This document shows positions 1 through 8,367 of a stretch of DNA of 64,000 nt, one piece after another (position 1 is the stretch's first letter; every line of letters starts with the position of its first letter). The stretch is from an uncultured Bacteroidales bacterium. GTDB taxonomy: Bacteria > Bacteroidota > Bacteroidia > Bacteroidales > Bacteroidaceae. The position numbers and the translations under genes were made by a program. The notes under the pieces were generated by a model. The model searched no databases, had not been told where the DNA came from, and saw only the letters and a program-made list of their open reading frames with translations. The stretch is from assembly GCA_902799655.1 (NCBI GenBank), contig CADCBH010000018.1, positions 1 through 64,000 on the forward strand. The letters are read 5' to 3'.

Positions 1-108
1 CAACAATGAATGACGAGAGGCCATCAGGATTCCACAACCCTCATCGCACTCTCGTCACGATTGCCGCAGGTCATACGTTCTAATGCACGACCTTGCACAC
101 TATCTCTC

Positions 109-1416
109 TTACTTGACCATCACCTTCTTGCCATTCACGATATTCAGACCCTTCTTCAGGCTATTCATGCGAACACCCTGCAGGTTGTATATCGAATTCT
201 TAACTGTGAATTGTGAATTGTGAATGGTCTCGATGCCCGTACCATTACCCTCTGTGATAGATAACGGCATAATCTTGTTTTCTGTTGCAGAAGAACCGAA
301 TAGAATACCAACCACTGTTGCATTAGAATAGTTAATTGCTTCTAGACTTTCCTTAATAACGTACGGGTAATTGTTTGTTTTCGCATTGTTAATTGCAATA
401 GTATTCTCATATGCATCCGTAATAGTTGCGGTTGTTTCAGTAAGACCTTTGACCTTTACATTCGCTAATTTCACAACCTTCAACTTATTGGTTGCAACAT
501 TAATATCGCTAATAGAACCGGTAATTGGTTCATAGGTACCATTGGCAGTAATCTCAAGATTATCTTTATTGGTTTCCTCAGTCATAGCAATTCGGGCACC
601 CACAGTCTGATTACTCTTCTTCACAAAGATATAGCCATCGAGTTTATCATTGATATTAAACTCAAGACCAGTATAATAGAAATGAGCACCGCCTGTAGCA
701 TCTTGAACATAGAAACCTTCCTCATTAATCATGCCACTAGTAATAATCGCATCCTTCAACAGCAACTTAACGAGAGTATTATTTGCAGTATTATTAAAGG
801 CTCCGAGTCCTTCAACCTCAGTATATTCATCGGAAACCTCATTAGTACGAAGTATTGTTTCGCTATTAACTGCTGCTAAAGTAATTGTTAATGCATTCAG
901 ATAACATGTTGCAGAATTCAGGCGAACGCTCTCTGCATTACCAGTCCACGTCTGTGTCTCTTGATTTGCTGCAGTAAGATTGCCTCCACCTTTATTCACT
1001 GTCCAGGAATTCTGGTAGGTTATCGCACCTGTTTTAGAATTAACAGACTTATTACCTACACTTACAATCTGTGTAATGGCATAACCCGAAGGTGCTGTCA
1101 CACGCATCTGTCCTCCACTTTGGCTCTGTAATTGCAAACCACGATCTCCATTCAGATAATAACGACTTGGAATTGTTGCTGCACTAACGAAATTCAAGAT
1201 AACTCCATCCTTTTCTATAGATTTACCTGACAAATCTCCAGCTTTAGCTTCTGCAGGTGTACCGTTATGACCATATGCCAGATTCAAATTATTGTTCTCG
1301 AAGTCGAACGTCACCTCCGTGGGCTGTACACCAGCTGCAGCCTCTACCTCGTAGTCCTCTGCGCTGGCACCCAGTGCTGCCCAAAACACAAATAGTAGCG
1401 TAAAAAGTTTCTTCAT
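109..1416 (-). CDS. Secreted protein of unknown function with Bacteroidetes-type C-terminal tail
   Basis: The protein has 435 residues. I chose ATG 1416 because it begins a clean signal peptide (MKKLFTLLFVFWAALGASA); a TTG two codons upstream is less likely. The body is Thr/Asn-rich beta-type sequence with no enzyme motif that I recognise. The last 25 or so residues (IYNLQGVRM...GLNIVNGKKVMVK) match the tail common on exported Prevotella/Bacteroides proteins, which suggests export and possibly sorting. Just before the tail, IHNSQFTVKNS is encoded by a GAATTGTGAATTGTGAAT repeat at about 206-224. It is a single gene with its own promoter at 1461-1491. The function is unknown; export is fairly sure. 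Confidence 0.75.
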   Translation of the reverse strand: MKKLFTLLFVFWAALGASAEDYEVEAAAGVQPTEVTFDFENNNLNLAYGHNGTPAEAKAGDLSGKSIEKDGVILNFVSAATIPSRYYLNGDRGLQLQSQSGGQMRVTAPSGYAITQIVSVGNKSVNSKTGAITYQNSWTVNKGGGNLTAANQETQTWTGNAESVRLNSATCYLNALTITLAAVNSETILRTNEVSDEYTEVEGLGAFNNTANNTLVKLLLKDAIITSGMINEEGFYVQDATGGAHFYYTGLEFNINDKLDGYIFVKKSNQTVGARIAMTEETNKDNLEITANGTYEPITGSISDINVATNKLKVVKLANVKVKGLTETTATITDAYENTIAINNAKTNNYPYVIKESLEAINYSNATVVGILFGSSATENKIMPLSITEGNGTGIETIHNSQFTVKNSIYNLQGVRMNSLKKGLNIVNGKKVMVK

Positions 1417-1460
1417 AAGCAATTTTATCTTTAATCAATTAATGTGCACCTTCACGGCTG

Positions 1461-1491
1461 CAAAGGTACACATTATTTCGATATCCTACAA
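1461..1491 (-). promoter_or_regulatory. Bacteroidetes promoter of the secreted protein gene
   Basis: On the minus strand TTG (1489-1491) lies 20 nt before TACCTTTG (1461-1468), matching the TTTG / TAnnTTTG consensus. The ATG follows 44 nt downstream. Confidence 0.7.
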
Positions 1492-1512
1492 TCGCTAAAA
1501 GTAGGTATTTGT

Positions 1513-2526
1513 TTACTTCACGTTGCCGACCTTAATGAGATACTCACCAATCTGTACGGCATTGAGGGCAGCACCCTTGCGAATCTGGTCGCCAGAGAGC
1601 CAGAAGGTCAGTCCGTTCTCGTCGGAGAGGTCCTTGCGCACGCGACCTACGAAGACGTCGTCCTTGCCAGCAGTCTCCAGAGGCATGGGATAGACGAGGT
1701 TGGCGGGGTCATCGACCAGCGTACAGCCTGGGGCAGCAGCAATAGCCTTCTGAGCTTCTTCGACACTGATGGGGCGCTCCGTCTCAATCCATACACTCTC
1801 TGAGTGTGAGCGCAACGAGCTGACGCGTACGCACATCGCTGAGCACTTGGCATCGGTATGCATGATCTTCTGCGTCTCGTTGTACATCTTCATCTCCTCC
1901 TTGGTATAGCCGTTAGGCTGGAAGACGTCGATCTGAGGGATGACGTTGTATGCCAGCTGATGAGGGAACTTCTTGATGGTCTTCACCTCGCCCTCTTCAA
2001 CCATTTCCTTGTACTGCTGCTGCAGTTCTGCCATAGCGGCGGCACCAGCGCCCGATGCGCTCTGATACGAGCTGACGTGGATGCGCTTGATGTGCGAGAT
2101 ATTCTCCAGTGGCTGCAGCACGACGACCATCATGATGGTGGTGCAGTTAGGGTTGGCGATGATGCCACGCGGACGCTTCAGGGCATCCTCGGCATTGCAC
2201 TCTGGCACTACCAAGGGTACATCCTCGTCCATGCGGAACGCGCTGGAGTTGTCTATCATGACGGCACCATACTTGGTGATGGTCTCTGCAAACTCTTTCG
2301 ATGTGCCTGCACCTGCTGAGGTGAAGGCGATGTCAATATCTTTAAAGTCATCGTTGTGCTGGAGCAACTTGACAGTCAGTTCCTTGCCACGGAAGGTGTA
2401 TTTAGTTCCGGCTGAGCGCTCGGAACCAAACAGTACCAGTTCATCCATCGGGAAATTTCTCTCGTCAAGCAGGCGCAGGAACTCCTGACCTACAGCGCCT
2501 GAGGCGCCCACAATTGCTACTTTCAT
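1513..2526 (-). CDS. asd: Aspartate-semialdehyde dehydrogenase
   Basis: Makes aspartate-4-semialdehyde from aspartyl phosphate with NADPH, the branch point to lysine/diaminopimelate, threonine and methionine; cytosolic. The protein has 337 residues, the usual length. The N-terminal Rossmann motif is [18 protein letters not shown], and the catalytic cysteine lies in NPNCTT (about residue 127). The substrate-binding stretch [14 protein letters not shown] follows at about 150-165. It is transcribed from the promoter at 2626. Its roughly 100-nt leader carries a palindromic repeat arm (2535-2567) that ends about 9 nt before the ATG, so translation could be affected by that hairpin (inference). Confidence 0.97.
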   Translation of the reverse strand: MKVAIVGASGAVGQEFLRLLDERNFPMDELVLFGSERSAGTKYTFRGKELTVKLLQHNDDFKDIDIAFTSAGAGTSKEFAETITKYGAVMIDNSSAFRMDEDVPLVVPECNAEDALKRPRGIIANPNCTTIMMVVVLQPLENISHIKRIHVSSYQSASGAGAAAMAELQQQYKEMVEEGEVKTIKKFPHQLAYNVIPQIDVFQPNGYTKEEMKMYNETQKIMHTDAKCSAMCVRVSSLRSHSESVWIETERPISVEEAQKAIAAAPGCTLVDDPANLVYPMPLETAGKDDVFVGRVRKDLSDENGLTFWLSGDQIRKGAALNAVQIGEYLIKVGNVK

Positions 2527-2534
2527 TTTCTAAG

Positions 2535-2567
2535 TCCCCTAAGTTAGGGGGTTGGGGGTCTGAACAA
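2535..2567. repeat. Palindromic repeat arm A (left arm of DUF559 cassette)
   Basis: CCCCTAAGTTAGGGG (2536-2550, a perfect palindrome) is followed by GTTGGGGGTCTGAACA (2551-2566). It is the inverted partner of the arm at 3078-3108. The two arms bracket the DUF559 gene, with palindromes outward and the GTCTGAAC parts inward. Confidence 0.85.
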
Positions 2568-2625
2568 TGGCTATTCTTTCCGCCAACCCATCATCATTTT
2601 AACTGTTAATTTACACTTTTGGCTG

Positions 2626-2633
2626 CAAAATTA
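2626..2633 (-). promoter_or_regulatory. Putative asd promoter (-7 box)
   Basis: TAATTTTG on the minus strand fits TAnnTTTG. It lies about 100 nt upstream of the asd ATG, so the palindromic arm A falls in the asd leader. Confidence 0.5.
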
Positions 2634-2675
2634 CAAAAAAACTTTCATTTTGTTCCATATTTAACAAAAAAGTTA

Positions 2676-2683
2676 TAATTTTG
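2676..2683 (+). promoter_or_regulatory. Putative promoter of the DUF559 gene (-7 box)
   Basis: TAATTTTG lies 16 nt before ATG 2700, and TTTG at 2649-2652 could be a loosely spaced -33 element (23 nt). Confidence 0.5.
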
Positions 2684-2699
2684 CAGTAAAATATTGACG

Positions 2700-3104
2700 A
2701 TGAACTACTCCAATCATCCTGCAACTAAGGAATATCGACAATTACTTCGAAGAACCGAGACTCCTACAGAGCAAATGCTTTGGAGCAGATTAAAAGAGAA
2801 GCAACTCGACGGATACCGATTTCGCCAGCAACATGGATACGGACCGTATGTGTTAGACTTCTACTGTCCTTCACTCCGTCTATGCATTGAGCTCGATGGC
2901 GACGTGCATGAGGAAGAAAGGGTAAGAACAAAAGATGAAGAACGAACAGAATTCCTATGCGAACAGAGGATACATGTGCTAAGATTCAGAAATGAGGATG
3001 TGGAAACTGACGTGGATGGAGTGCTGAATAGAATTAGAGAGTATATTAATAATAGTATCACCCAGGGGAAGGCGGTCGTTCAGACCCCCAACCCCCTAAC
3101 TTAG
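2700..3104 (+). CDS. DUF559 family protein (Vsr-like endonuclease fold)
   Basis: The protein has 134 residues. I chose ATG 2700 because it directly follows a promoter box; a TTG lies two codons upstream. DUF559 proteins resemble very short patch repair (Vsr) endonucleases. Visible family features are TETPTEQMLWSRLKEKQLDG, FRQQHGYGPYVLDFYCPSLRLCIELDGD (the acidic/Glu-x-Asp core, about residues 45-72) and IHVLRFRNEDVE. The gene sits wholly between two inverted palindromic arms (2535-2567 and 3078-3108). Its last residues (QTPNPLT) and stop codon lie inside the right arm, so gene and repeats form one unit. Nuclease activity is a family expectation. A role in moving the repeat is inference. Confidence 0.85.
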   Translation: MNYSNHPATKEYRQLLRRTETPTEQMLWSRLKEKQLDGYRFRQQHGYGPYVLDFYCPSLRLCIELDGDVHEEERVRTKDEERTEFLCEQRIHVLRFRNEDVETDVDGVLNRIREYINNSITQGKAVVQTPNPLT

Positions 3105-3108
3105 GGGG
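3078..3108. repeat. Palindromic repeat arm B (right arm of DUF559 cassette)
   Basis: GTTCAGACCCCC joined to AACCCCCTAACTTAGGGGG, the reverse complement of arm A. It encodes the end of the DUF559 protein and ends 8 nt before the antiporter ATG, where AGGGGG could act as a purine-rich ribosome site. Confidence 0.85.
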
Positions 3109-3116
3109 CTCATGAA

Positions 3117-5255
3117 ATGATGTCATATTTCCCTATATCCAGCCCGACACTGATATTCTTTGTCGTGTTGCTCATTGTATTGCTGGCACCCATTATCATG
3201 GGTAAGCTGCGCATTCCCCATATCGTGGGAATGGTGCTGGCTGGCGTACTTATTGGCGAACACGGCCTGCATATCCTCAATCGCGACGACTCGTTCGAGC
3301 TGTTTGGCAAGGTGGGACTGCTGTACATCATGTTCCTGGCAGGCTTGGAGATGGATATGGAGAGCGTGAAGAAGAATTCGAAGCGCATCCTGTGGTTTGG
3401 ACTGCTCACCTGTCTGGTGCCCCTGCTGCTGACATTCTTTATGGCGATGTGGCTGCTCGATTACTCCGAGACGGCCTCGTTCCTGCTGGGATGTATCATG
3501 GCGTCGAACACGCTGATAGCCTACCCCATCATCTCGCGCTATGGTCTGCAGCGCCACCCCAGCGTGATGCTGAGCGTGGGAGGCTCGATGCTGTCGCTGC
3601 TCATGGCTCTGATGATGCTGGCAGGTTTGTCAGCATCGTATGGCGAGAATGCTGGTCTGACGTTCTGGCTGTTGTTCATCATCAAGTTCGGCGTGTTCTG
3701 TGGGGTGAGCATCTGGGGAATTCCCAAGCTGGCGCGCTACTTCCTGCGTCGCTACTCGGATGCCGTGATGCAGTTTATCTTTGTGCTATCGGTGATGTTC
3801 CTCTCGGCAGCACTCTCTGAGGCCATCGGTGTCGAAGGCATCGTGGGTGCCTTCATCGCTGGTCTTATATTAAATAGGTATATCCCCCATGTGTCGCCAC
3901 TGATGAACCGCATCGAGTTTACGGGCAACGCCATCTTCATCCCCTACTTCCTGATTGGTGTGGGCATGCTCATCAATGTCGGTTCGCTCTTCGAGGGCGC
4001 CCGCATGATATGGGTGGTGCTGCTCATCGTCTTCTTCGGCACGTTCGGCAAGGCGCTGGCAGCCTATATCTCCAGCCTGCTGTTCCGTCTGACCAAGGCT
4101 GAGGGGCACATGATGTTCGGACTCACCTGCGCCCATGCTGCTGGTGCCATCGCGATGGTGATGGTGGGTATGCGCCTGCAGGTATCGCCAGGCCATTATC
4201 TGGTCAACAACGAGATGCTGAACGGTGTGGTCATCATGATTCTCATCACGTGTATCATCTCGACGATGATGACTGAGAAGGCCTCGCAGGATATCATCCT
4301 GATAGGCAAGATGATGCCTACAGCCAATCGCAAGAAGGATGACGAGAAGATACTGCTCTGCGTGAAATATCCTGAGATTGCGCCACAGCTGCTCGAACTG
4401 GCACTGATGATGCGCAATGCCAAGCTGAAGCGCGACCTCGTGGCACTCAATGTGGTGTACGACGACGTCAACTCAGCCACCCACCGCGAGGAAGGTCTGC
4501 AACTGCTGGAGCGACTGCAGCAGCGTGCCTCGGCTGCCGACCTGCCCATGCAGACGCAGGTGCGCCTGTCGTCGAACATCGCCAACGGCATCAAGCATGC
4601 CTTCCGCGAGTTCGGCTGCTCAGAGATCATCATGGGTATGCACGTGCACACGGATGTCAACCCCAAGTTCTGGGGTGAATTCCTGCAGAGCCTCTACAAC
4701 GGACTGAACCGCCAGATTGTGCTCACGCGCTTCGTGCAACCGCTGAACACACTCAGACGCATACAGGTGGCAGTGCCGTCGAGGGCCGAGTTCGAACCTG
4801 GTTTCCACCGCTGGCTGGAGCGACTGGCTCGTATGGCTGGCAATCTCGACTGTCGCATCCAGTTTCATGGGCGCAACGAGTCGCTCGAGCTGATTCGCGA
4901 ATACATCAACAACAATCACCCCAGCGTGCGTGCCGAATACACCTTTATGGCCCACTGGAACGAGCTGCCGCGACTGGCTGAGAACATCGGAGCCGACCAC
5001 ATGTTCGTCGTCATCACCGCCCGTAAGGGTACCATCTCGTACAAGACCGCCCTCGAGCGTCTGCCCAAAGAGCTCATGCAGCACTTCTCGGGCAAGAACC
5101 TCATGATACTCTTCCCTGACCAGTATGGTTCGCAGAAGGAGGAGTCGATGACCTTCACGGCTGCACAGCACCAGGAGGAGAGCAGCTACTATGACGCCCT
5201 CACCAGCTGGCTGAACAAACAGCGCGCCAAGCGCAGCACGGGTCCCCTAAGTTAG
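3117..5255 (+). CDS. CPA2 family Na+/H+ or K+/H+ antiporter with C-terminal USP-like domain
   Basis: Inner-membrane cation/proton antiporter of 712 residues. Residues 1-395 hold about 12 hydrophobic helices of the CPA2 (KefB/NapA) type, including LRIPHIVGMVLAGVLIGEHGL near the start and IGVEGIVGAFIAGLIL. The cytoplasmic half (from KKDDEKILLCVKYPEIAP, about residue 405) looks like universal-stress-protein domains rather than a TrkA-N domain. It starts ATGATG at 3117 with the palindromic arm B just upstream. Its last residues (TGPLS) and stop are encoded by the next palindromic element (5243), so the native C-terminus was probably altered. The ion is not known. Confidence 0.9.
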   Translation: MMSYFPISSPTLIFFVVLLIVLLAPIIMGKLRIPHIVGMVLAGVLIGEHGLHILNRDDSFELFGKVGLLYIMFLAGLEMDMESVKKNSKRILWFGLLTCLVPLLLTFFMAMWLLDYSETASFLLGCIMASNTLIAYPIISRYGLQRHPSVMLSVGGSMLSLLMALMMLAGLSASYGENAGLTFWLLFIIKFGVFCGVSIWGIPKLARYFLRRYSDAVMQFIFVLSVMFLSAALSEAIGVEGIVGAFIAGLILNRYIPHVSPLMNRIEFTGNAIFIPYFLIGVGMLINVGSLFEGARMIWVVLLIVFFGTFGKALAAYISSLLFRLTKAEGHMMFGLTCAHAAGAIAMVMVGMRLQVSPGHYLVNNEMLNGVVIMILITCIISTMMTEKASQDIILIGKMMPTANRKKDDEKILLCVKYPEIAPQLLELALMMRNAKLKRDLVALNVVYDDVNSATHREEGLQLLERLQQRASAADLPMQTQVRLSSNIANGIKHAFREFGCSEIIMGMHVHTDVNPKFWGEFLQSLYNGLNRQIVLTRFVQPLNTLRRIQVAVPSRAEFEPGFHRWLERLARMAGNLDCRIQFHGRNESLELIREYINNNHPSVRAEYTFMAHWNELPRLAENIGADHMFVVITARKGTISYKTALERLPKELMQHFSGKNLMILFPDQYGSQKEESMTFTAAQHQEESSYYDALTSWLNKQRAKRSTGPLS

Positions 5256-5350
5256 GGGACTACAGGGGTCTGAACAAGCGCAGGCCTCAAAACAAACAAT
5301 AAAAGGGTCTGGTTCGCTTGTTCAGACCCCCAACCCCCTAACTTAGGGGG
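5243..5350. repeat. Inverted pair of palindromic repeat arms (element C)
   Basis: The left arm is CCCCTAAGTTAGGGG (5244-5258) plus GGGGTCTGAACAAGCG (5265-5280). The right arm is CGCTTGTTCAGACCCC (5315-5330) plus CCCCTAACTTAGGGGG to 5350. The 34-nt spacer has no gene. It has the same architecture as the arms around the DUF559 gene. The antiporter stop lies in the left arm and the ABC gene ATG lies 6 nt after the right arm. Confidence 0.9.
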
Positions 5351-5356
5351 CTTACA

Positions 5357-6094
5357 ATGATTACAATAGAAAATATCACCAAGAGCTTTGGCTCACTGCA
5401 AGTACTCAAAGGCATTGACCTGCACATCGACCGCGGCGAGGTAGTCAGCATCGTAGGCCCCAGTGGCGCTGGCAAGACTACCCTGCTCCAGATTATCGGT
5501 ACGCTGGATCGCCCCGACAGCGGTACCGTATGTGTCGATTCTATCGACACCACAGCCCTCTCGCAGAAAAAGCTGGCCGACTTCCGCAACCGCCACATCG
5601 GCTTCGTCTTCCAGTTTCACCAGCTGCTGCCCGAATTCACGGCTCTGGAGAACATCATGATACCTGCCTACATCGCAGGCACCTCGCAGAAGGCTGCCAA
5701 GCAGCGCGCACAGGAGCTGCTCAGCTTCATGGGACTCTCCGATCGTGCCAACCACAAGCCCAACGAGCTCTCGGGAGGCGAGAAGCAGCGCATCGCCGTA
5801 GCCCGCGCCCTCATCAACAACCCAGGCGTCATCCTCGCTGACGAGCCATCGGGCTCGCTCGACTCGAAGAACAAGGAGGAGCTCCACCAGCTCTTCTTCG
5901 ACCTGCGCAACCAGTATGGCCAGACCTTCGTCATCGTTACCCACGACGAGCAGCTGGCTACCATCACCGACCGCACCATCCACATGCGCGACGGCCTCTT
6001 GGACGTCCCTGTGGTCAGCGCTTCTCCTGTGGTCAGCGGGTTTCCCGCTGACACCGAAACCCCATCTACCCCATTAGACCCATTAGCCCCATGA
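5357..6094 (+). CDS. ABC transporter ATP-binding protein, LolD/MacB type
   Basis: Cytoplasmic ATPase of 245 residues. Walker A is GPSGAGKTT (about 35-43), the Q-loop lies near [14 protein letters not shown], the signature is [15 protein letters not shown] (about 139-153) and Walker B is [12 protein letters not shown]. The [19 protein letters not shown] start and LolD-like spacing fit lipoprotein-release or MacB-type exporters. The permease is not adjacent. The last 28 or so residues ([27 protein letters not shown]) extend past the usual end and are encoded by short repeats, including the hairpin at 6032-6052. Its TGA overlaps the next ATG (ATGA), so it is co-transcribed with the CvfB-like gene. 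Confidence 0.88.
   Translation: MITIENITKSFGSLQVLKGIDLHIDRGEVVSIVGPSGAGKTTLLQIIGTLDRPDSGTVCVDSIDTTALSQKKLADFRNRHIGFVFQFHQLLPEFTALENIMIPAYIAGTSQKAAKQRAQELLSFMGLSDRANHKPNELSGGEKQRIAVARALINNPGVILADEPSGSLDSKNKEELHQLFFDLRNQYGQTFVIVTHDEQLATITDRTIHMRDGLLDVPVVSASPVVSGFPADTETPSTPLDPLAP
6032..6052. repeat. Perfect hairpin in the 3' end of the ABC gene
   Basis: GTCAGCGGG, TTT, then CCCGCTGAC form a 9-bp perfect stem. Just upstream CCTGTGGTCAGCG occurs twice, and downstream CCCATTAG is repeated. Together they encode the atypical tail of the ATPase. Confidence 0.8.
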
Positions 6095-6714
6095 TAAAAC
6101 TCGGCGACTACAACACCCTGCGCATCAAGAAGCGCACCGACTTCGGCCTCTACCTCGACGGAGGCGACGAGGGCAACATCCTGCTGCCCAACCGCTACGT
6201 GCCCAAGGGCTACGTCATCGGACAGGAAATAGAAGTGTTCCTCTACCTCGACCAGGACGAGCGCATCGTGGCCACCACCGAGCACCCCATCGCCAAGGTG
6301 GGTGAGTTCGCATGGATGGAGTGCGCATGGACCAACGAGTATGGCGCCTTCCTCCGCTGGGGGCTGATGAAAGACCTCTTCTGCCCCTTCCGCGAACAGA
6401 AACAGCGCATGCAGATAGGCCAGCGCTACTACGTCTATGTGATGGAAGACGAGAAAACACACCGTCTGATGGCCACCGCCAAGGTAGAACGCTATCAGAA
6501 ACGCACGGGTTACGAGCAGGCCCTCGACTTCTCCGACGAGCTGCTTCGCTACCTCCAAACCCACGATGGCTACTGCGATTTAGGCGACAAAAGTCCCTCC
6601 GAGGACATTGCCGCCCGCTTTGATGTTTCGAAAAAAGTTTACAAGAAAGCCGTCGGCGACCTCTACCGCCGCCACCTCATTACCCTCGCAGACGACGGTC
6701 TCCACCTCGTCTAG
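6091..6714 (+). CDS. CvfB-like S1 RNA-binding protein, missing the third S1 domain
   Basis: CvfB/YitL proteins bind RNA and usually have three S1 domains and a C-terminal winged helix, about 280 residues. This one has 207. S1-1 ([20 protein letters not shown], residues 5-65) and S1-2 ([31 protein letters not shown], about 70-132) are present. The protein then jumps at about residues 134-140 straight to the winged helix ([12 protein letters not shown]...[30 protein letters not shown]). About 70 residues expected for S1-3 are absent without loss of frame. It overlaps the ABC gene by 4 nt. The function of the shortened form is unknown. Confidence 0.85.
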   Translation: MIKLGDYNTLRIKKRTDFGLYLDGGDEGNILLPNRYVPKGYVIGQEIEVFLYLDQDERIVATTEHPIAKVGEFAWMECAWTNEYGAFLRWGLMKDLFCPFREQKQRMQIGQRYYVYVMEDEKTHRLMATAKVERYQKRTGYEQALDFSDELLRYLQTHDGYCDLGDKSPSEDIAARFDVSKKVYKKAVGDLYRRHLITLADDGLHLV

Positions 6715-6721
6715 AGCAACT

Positions 6722-6790
6722 CATTGTTTCTCTTAAGGAGAAAAGTCGTTTCTCTTAAGGCGAGAAGCCTTTTCTCTCTAAGCGATAAGC
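6722..6790. repeat. Tandem TTTCTC...GAGAAA hairpin repeats
   Basis: Three successive imperfect inverted repeats of about 20 nt are built on TTTCTCTTAAGGAGAAA (6726-6742), TTTCTCTTAAGGCGAGAAG and TTTTCTCTCTAAGCGATAAG. AACTC followed by GTTTCTC recurs at 36898-36940. The rest of the 6715-7032 gap holds the cruciform at 6868-6925 and the repeats described separately. Confidence 0.65.
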
Positions 6791-6867
6791 CGTCCCGCTT
6801 ACCGCCCATTTTTTGTGCATTTATGGCCGAAAAGCGCGTTGTGAAATATTTTTACAAGACATTTCTT

Positions 6868-6925
6868 CGCTAGGTGGTTGTTGCACGTTGCAACGTTGCA
6901 ATAAGCACCCTCCACCACCCTAGCG
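6868..6925. repeat. Cruciform enclosing a GTTGCAA repeat copy (left island boundary)
   Basis: CGCTAGGTGGT (6868-6878) and ACCACCCTAGCG (6914-6925) are inverted around GTTGCAACGTTGCAATAAG (6887-6905, continuing CACCCTCC to 6913). The enclosed 27-nt copy matches 24 of 27 positions of 10971-10997 on the far side of the island. Confidence 0.75.
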
Positions 6926-7009
6926 CGAGGAGAGAGTAGGTTACTACTGAAACGTTATGATAAATAGAATAAATAATTAATTCTATATTCCGACTATTAT
7001 ACTCCTTCA

Positions 7010-7028
7010 TGCAACATTGCAACGCAAC
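7010..7028. repeat. Left inverted repeat of the island
   Basis: TGCAACATTGCAACGCAAC is the exact reverse complement of 10966-10984 (19 of 19). The pair encloses the three island genes. Confidence 0.8.
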
Positions 7029-7032
7029 ACGC

Positions 7033-7063
7033 TTGGTAGAATCAGAAAATTTGGCTACCTTTG
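7033..7063 (+). promoter_or_regulatory. Promoter of the island's first gene
   Basis: TTG (7033-7035), 20 nt, then TACCTTTG (7056-7063). It lies inside the longer open frame starting at 7009, so it decides for the ATG at 7087. Confidence 0.75.
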
Positions 7064-7086
7064 CACCTTATATAATAATAAGGTAT

Positions 7087-7746
7087 ATGAAGCACGTAAA
7101 GATCATGTCGCTGCCCGACTGCGACAAACTGATTTATAGTAGTGGCATAATAGCCCGTCAGATAGGTGTCATGATTGTAGTGGACGATGAGGACTTGGGC
7201 TGGACGGAGAGCTATCCTATCATCAGCGGTGGCCAAAGTAAAGCCGATGGCAATGTCTTGGGCAATGACGTCATACAGACAGAGATGGTGTGCCACGTAG
7301 GTGAGAAGATTACCCCTCGCCGTTTTGCCGAGTTCGTCAAACGCGGTATGCACGAAGAGATACCCGCTACGGCTTGGGAGCTGTACCATAGCCTGCGCGA
7401 TAACGGCTCTGACCTGACGCTGCCCGTCCGGGCCAAGGACCAAGAGACCGTCCGCGAATACCACGTAGAACTGGAGTTTAATGACTTCCATGAGGATGCC
7501 TGCTGTCACTCTACGGACACTAGCGACTTCTTCTTCGAGGTCTACTACGAGCGTGGCGACAAGGACGATGTATTCAACCAACTGAACAGCCAGCTGATGG
7601 ACTATATGAACATTCTCGACACCGAGGAGTTGGGCTGCAAGATTATCTTCTACACCGTCGACCTTGATTATCAGGACGTGGTGAAGCGCCTGAACGAGAT
7701 AAAGATTGACACCGTGAATTGTGACATGTACGAGCCCAGACGCTGA
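7087..7746 (+). CDS. Hypothetical protein, island gene 1
   Basis: The protein has 219 residues from ATG 7087; the frame is open from 7009, but the promoter at 7033-7063 lies in that extension. I do not recognise a family. The protein is acidic and cytosolic-looking, with no signal peptide or membrane helix. It has several cysteines (DEDACC-type HEDACCHS near residue 139) and an FFFEVYYERGDKDDVFNQL stretch. The next gene starts 3 nt after its stop, so the two are co-transcribed ahead of a terminator at 8427. Context with a primase-like gene suggests a mobile-element function (inference). Confidence 0.75.
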   Translation: MKHVKIMSLPDCDKLIYSSGIIARQIGVMIVVDDEDLGWTESYPIISGGQSKADGNVLGNDVIQTEMVCHVGEKITPRRFAEFVKRGMHEEIPATAWELYHSLRDNGSDLTLPVRAKDQETVREYHVELEFNDFHEDACCHSTDTSDFFFEVYYERGDKDDVFNQLNSQLMDYMNILDTEELGCKIIFYTVDLDYQDVVKRLNEIKIDTVNCDMYEPRR

Positions 7747-7749
7747 CCT

Positions 7750-8367
7750 ATGCCTAACCTGAGAGAAATACCCGTAGGCTTTGTTGTGGAGCAGGCGAAG
7801 GAGCAGAAGAGTGCTGGCGAGGCACGCCCCTATCGCTCGCTGCTGACGGCGTGGTTTCAGCATAACCACTGCGAGCCCGAAGGCTACGAGGCCCTGCGCG
7901 ACATTGACGACCACTTCACCAAAGGCACGGCCAACATACAGCCACTGGTGGTGTTGCCTGGTTGCGTGCTGGGGCGCTTTCGCACAAACCCAGCCTATGC
8001 CAATCAGCTGGTGACGATTATCTGCGAGATACATCGTCGCATGAATATTCCCATGAACGAAAGCAAAAAGGCGACCCATCCAGAAGACATCCGTCAGACC
8101 TCTTGGACGTGGCCTCACGTGATGCGTGTGATGAAGCGCAAGGGCATCATTGACAACAAGACCACCAAGGCTGTCTTCGGGGCCCTGATAGAGCGGATAC
8201 TGGGCGACAAGGTGAAACCCAACTCCATTCGCCGTACGAAGATAGGCGATTACGACATCGTTGACCGCTATGATTACAATATCAGCACGGCTGATTCGGA
8301 CATCTGCAATGAGATTACGGAGCTGTTTATGCCCCTTCTAATGCCCAAGAAAGAGCCTAAGAATTGA
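7750..8367 (+). CDS. Hypothetical protein, island gene 2
   Basis: The protein has 205 residues and I do not recognise the family. It is soluble and mixed-charge, rich in Trp/His near TSWTWPHVMRVMKRKGIIDNKTTKAVFG (about 117-143); that stretch could be a helix-turn-helix-like region, but this is a weak reading. It begins 3 nt after the previous stop. Its last codons (AAG AAT TGA) overlap the first TTGACA of the repeat array at 8364-8422, so this array starts inside the gene. It may act with the downstream primase-like protein in replication or control of the island (inference). Confidence 0.72.
   Translation: MPNLREIPVGFVVEQAKEQKSAGEARPYRSLLTAWFQHNHCEPEGYEALRDIDDHFTKGTANIQPLVVLPGCVLGRFRTNPAYANQLVTIICEIHRRMNIPMNESKKATHPEDIRQTSWTWPHVMRVMKRKGIIDNKTTKAVFGALIERILGDKVKPNSIRRTKIGDYDIVDRYDYNISTADSDICNEITELFMPLLMPKKEPKN

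Noticed and set aside
2535-3108. DUF559 cassette as a classic insertion sequence
   Set aside because: No transposase of a known IS family and no clear target duplication were seen, so only the weaker bracketed-unit claim is made.
7009-7086. Longer N-terminus for island gene 1
   Set aside because: A promoter with exact spacing and the 7010-7028 inverted repeat lie inside this extension.
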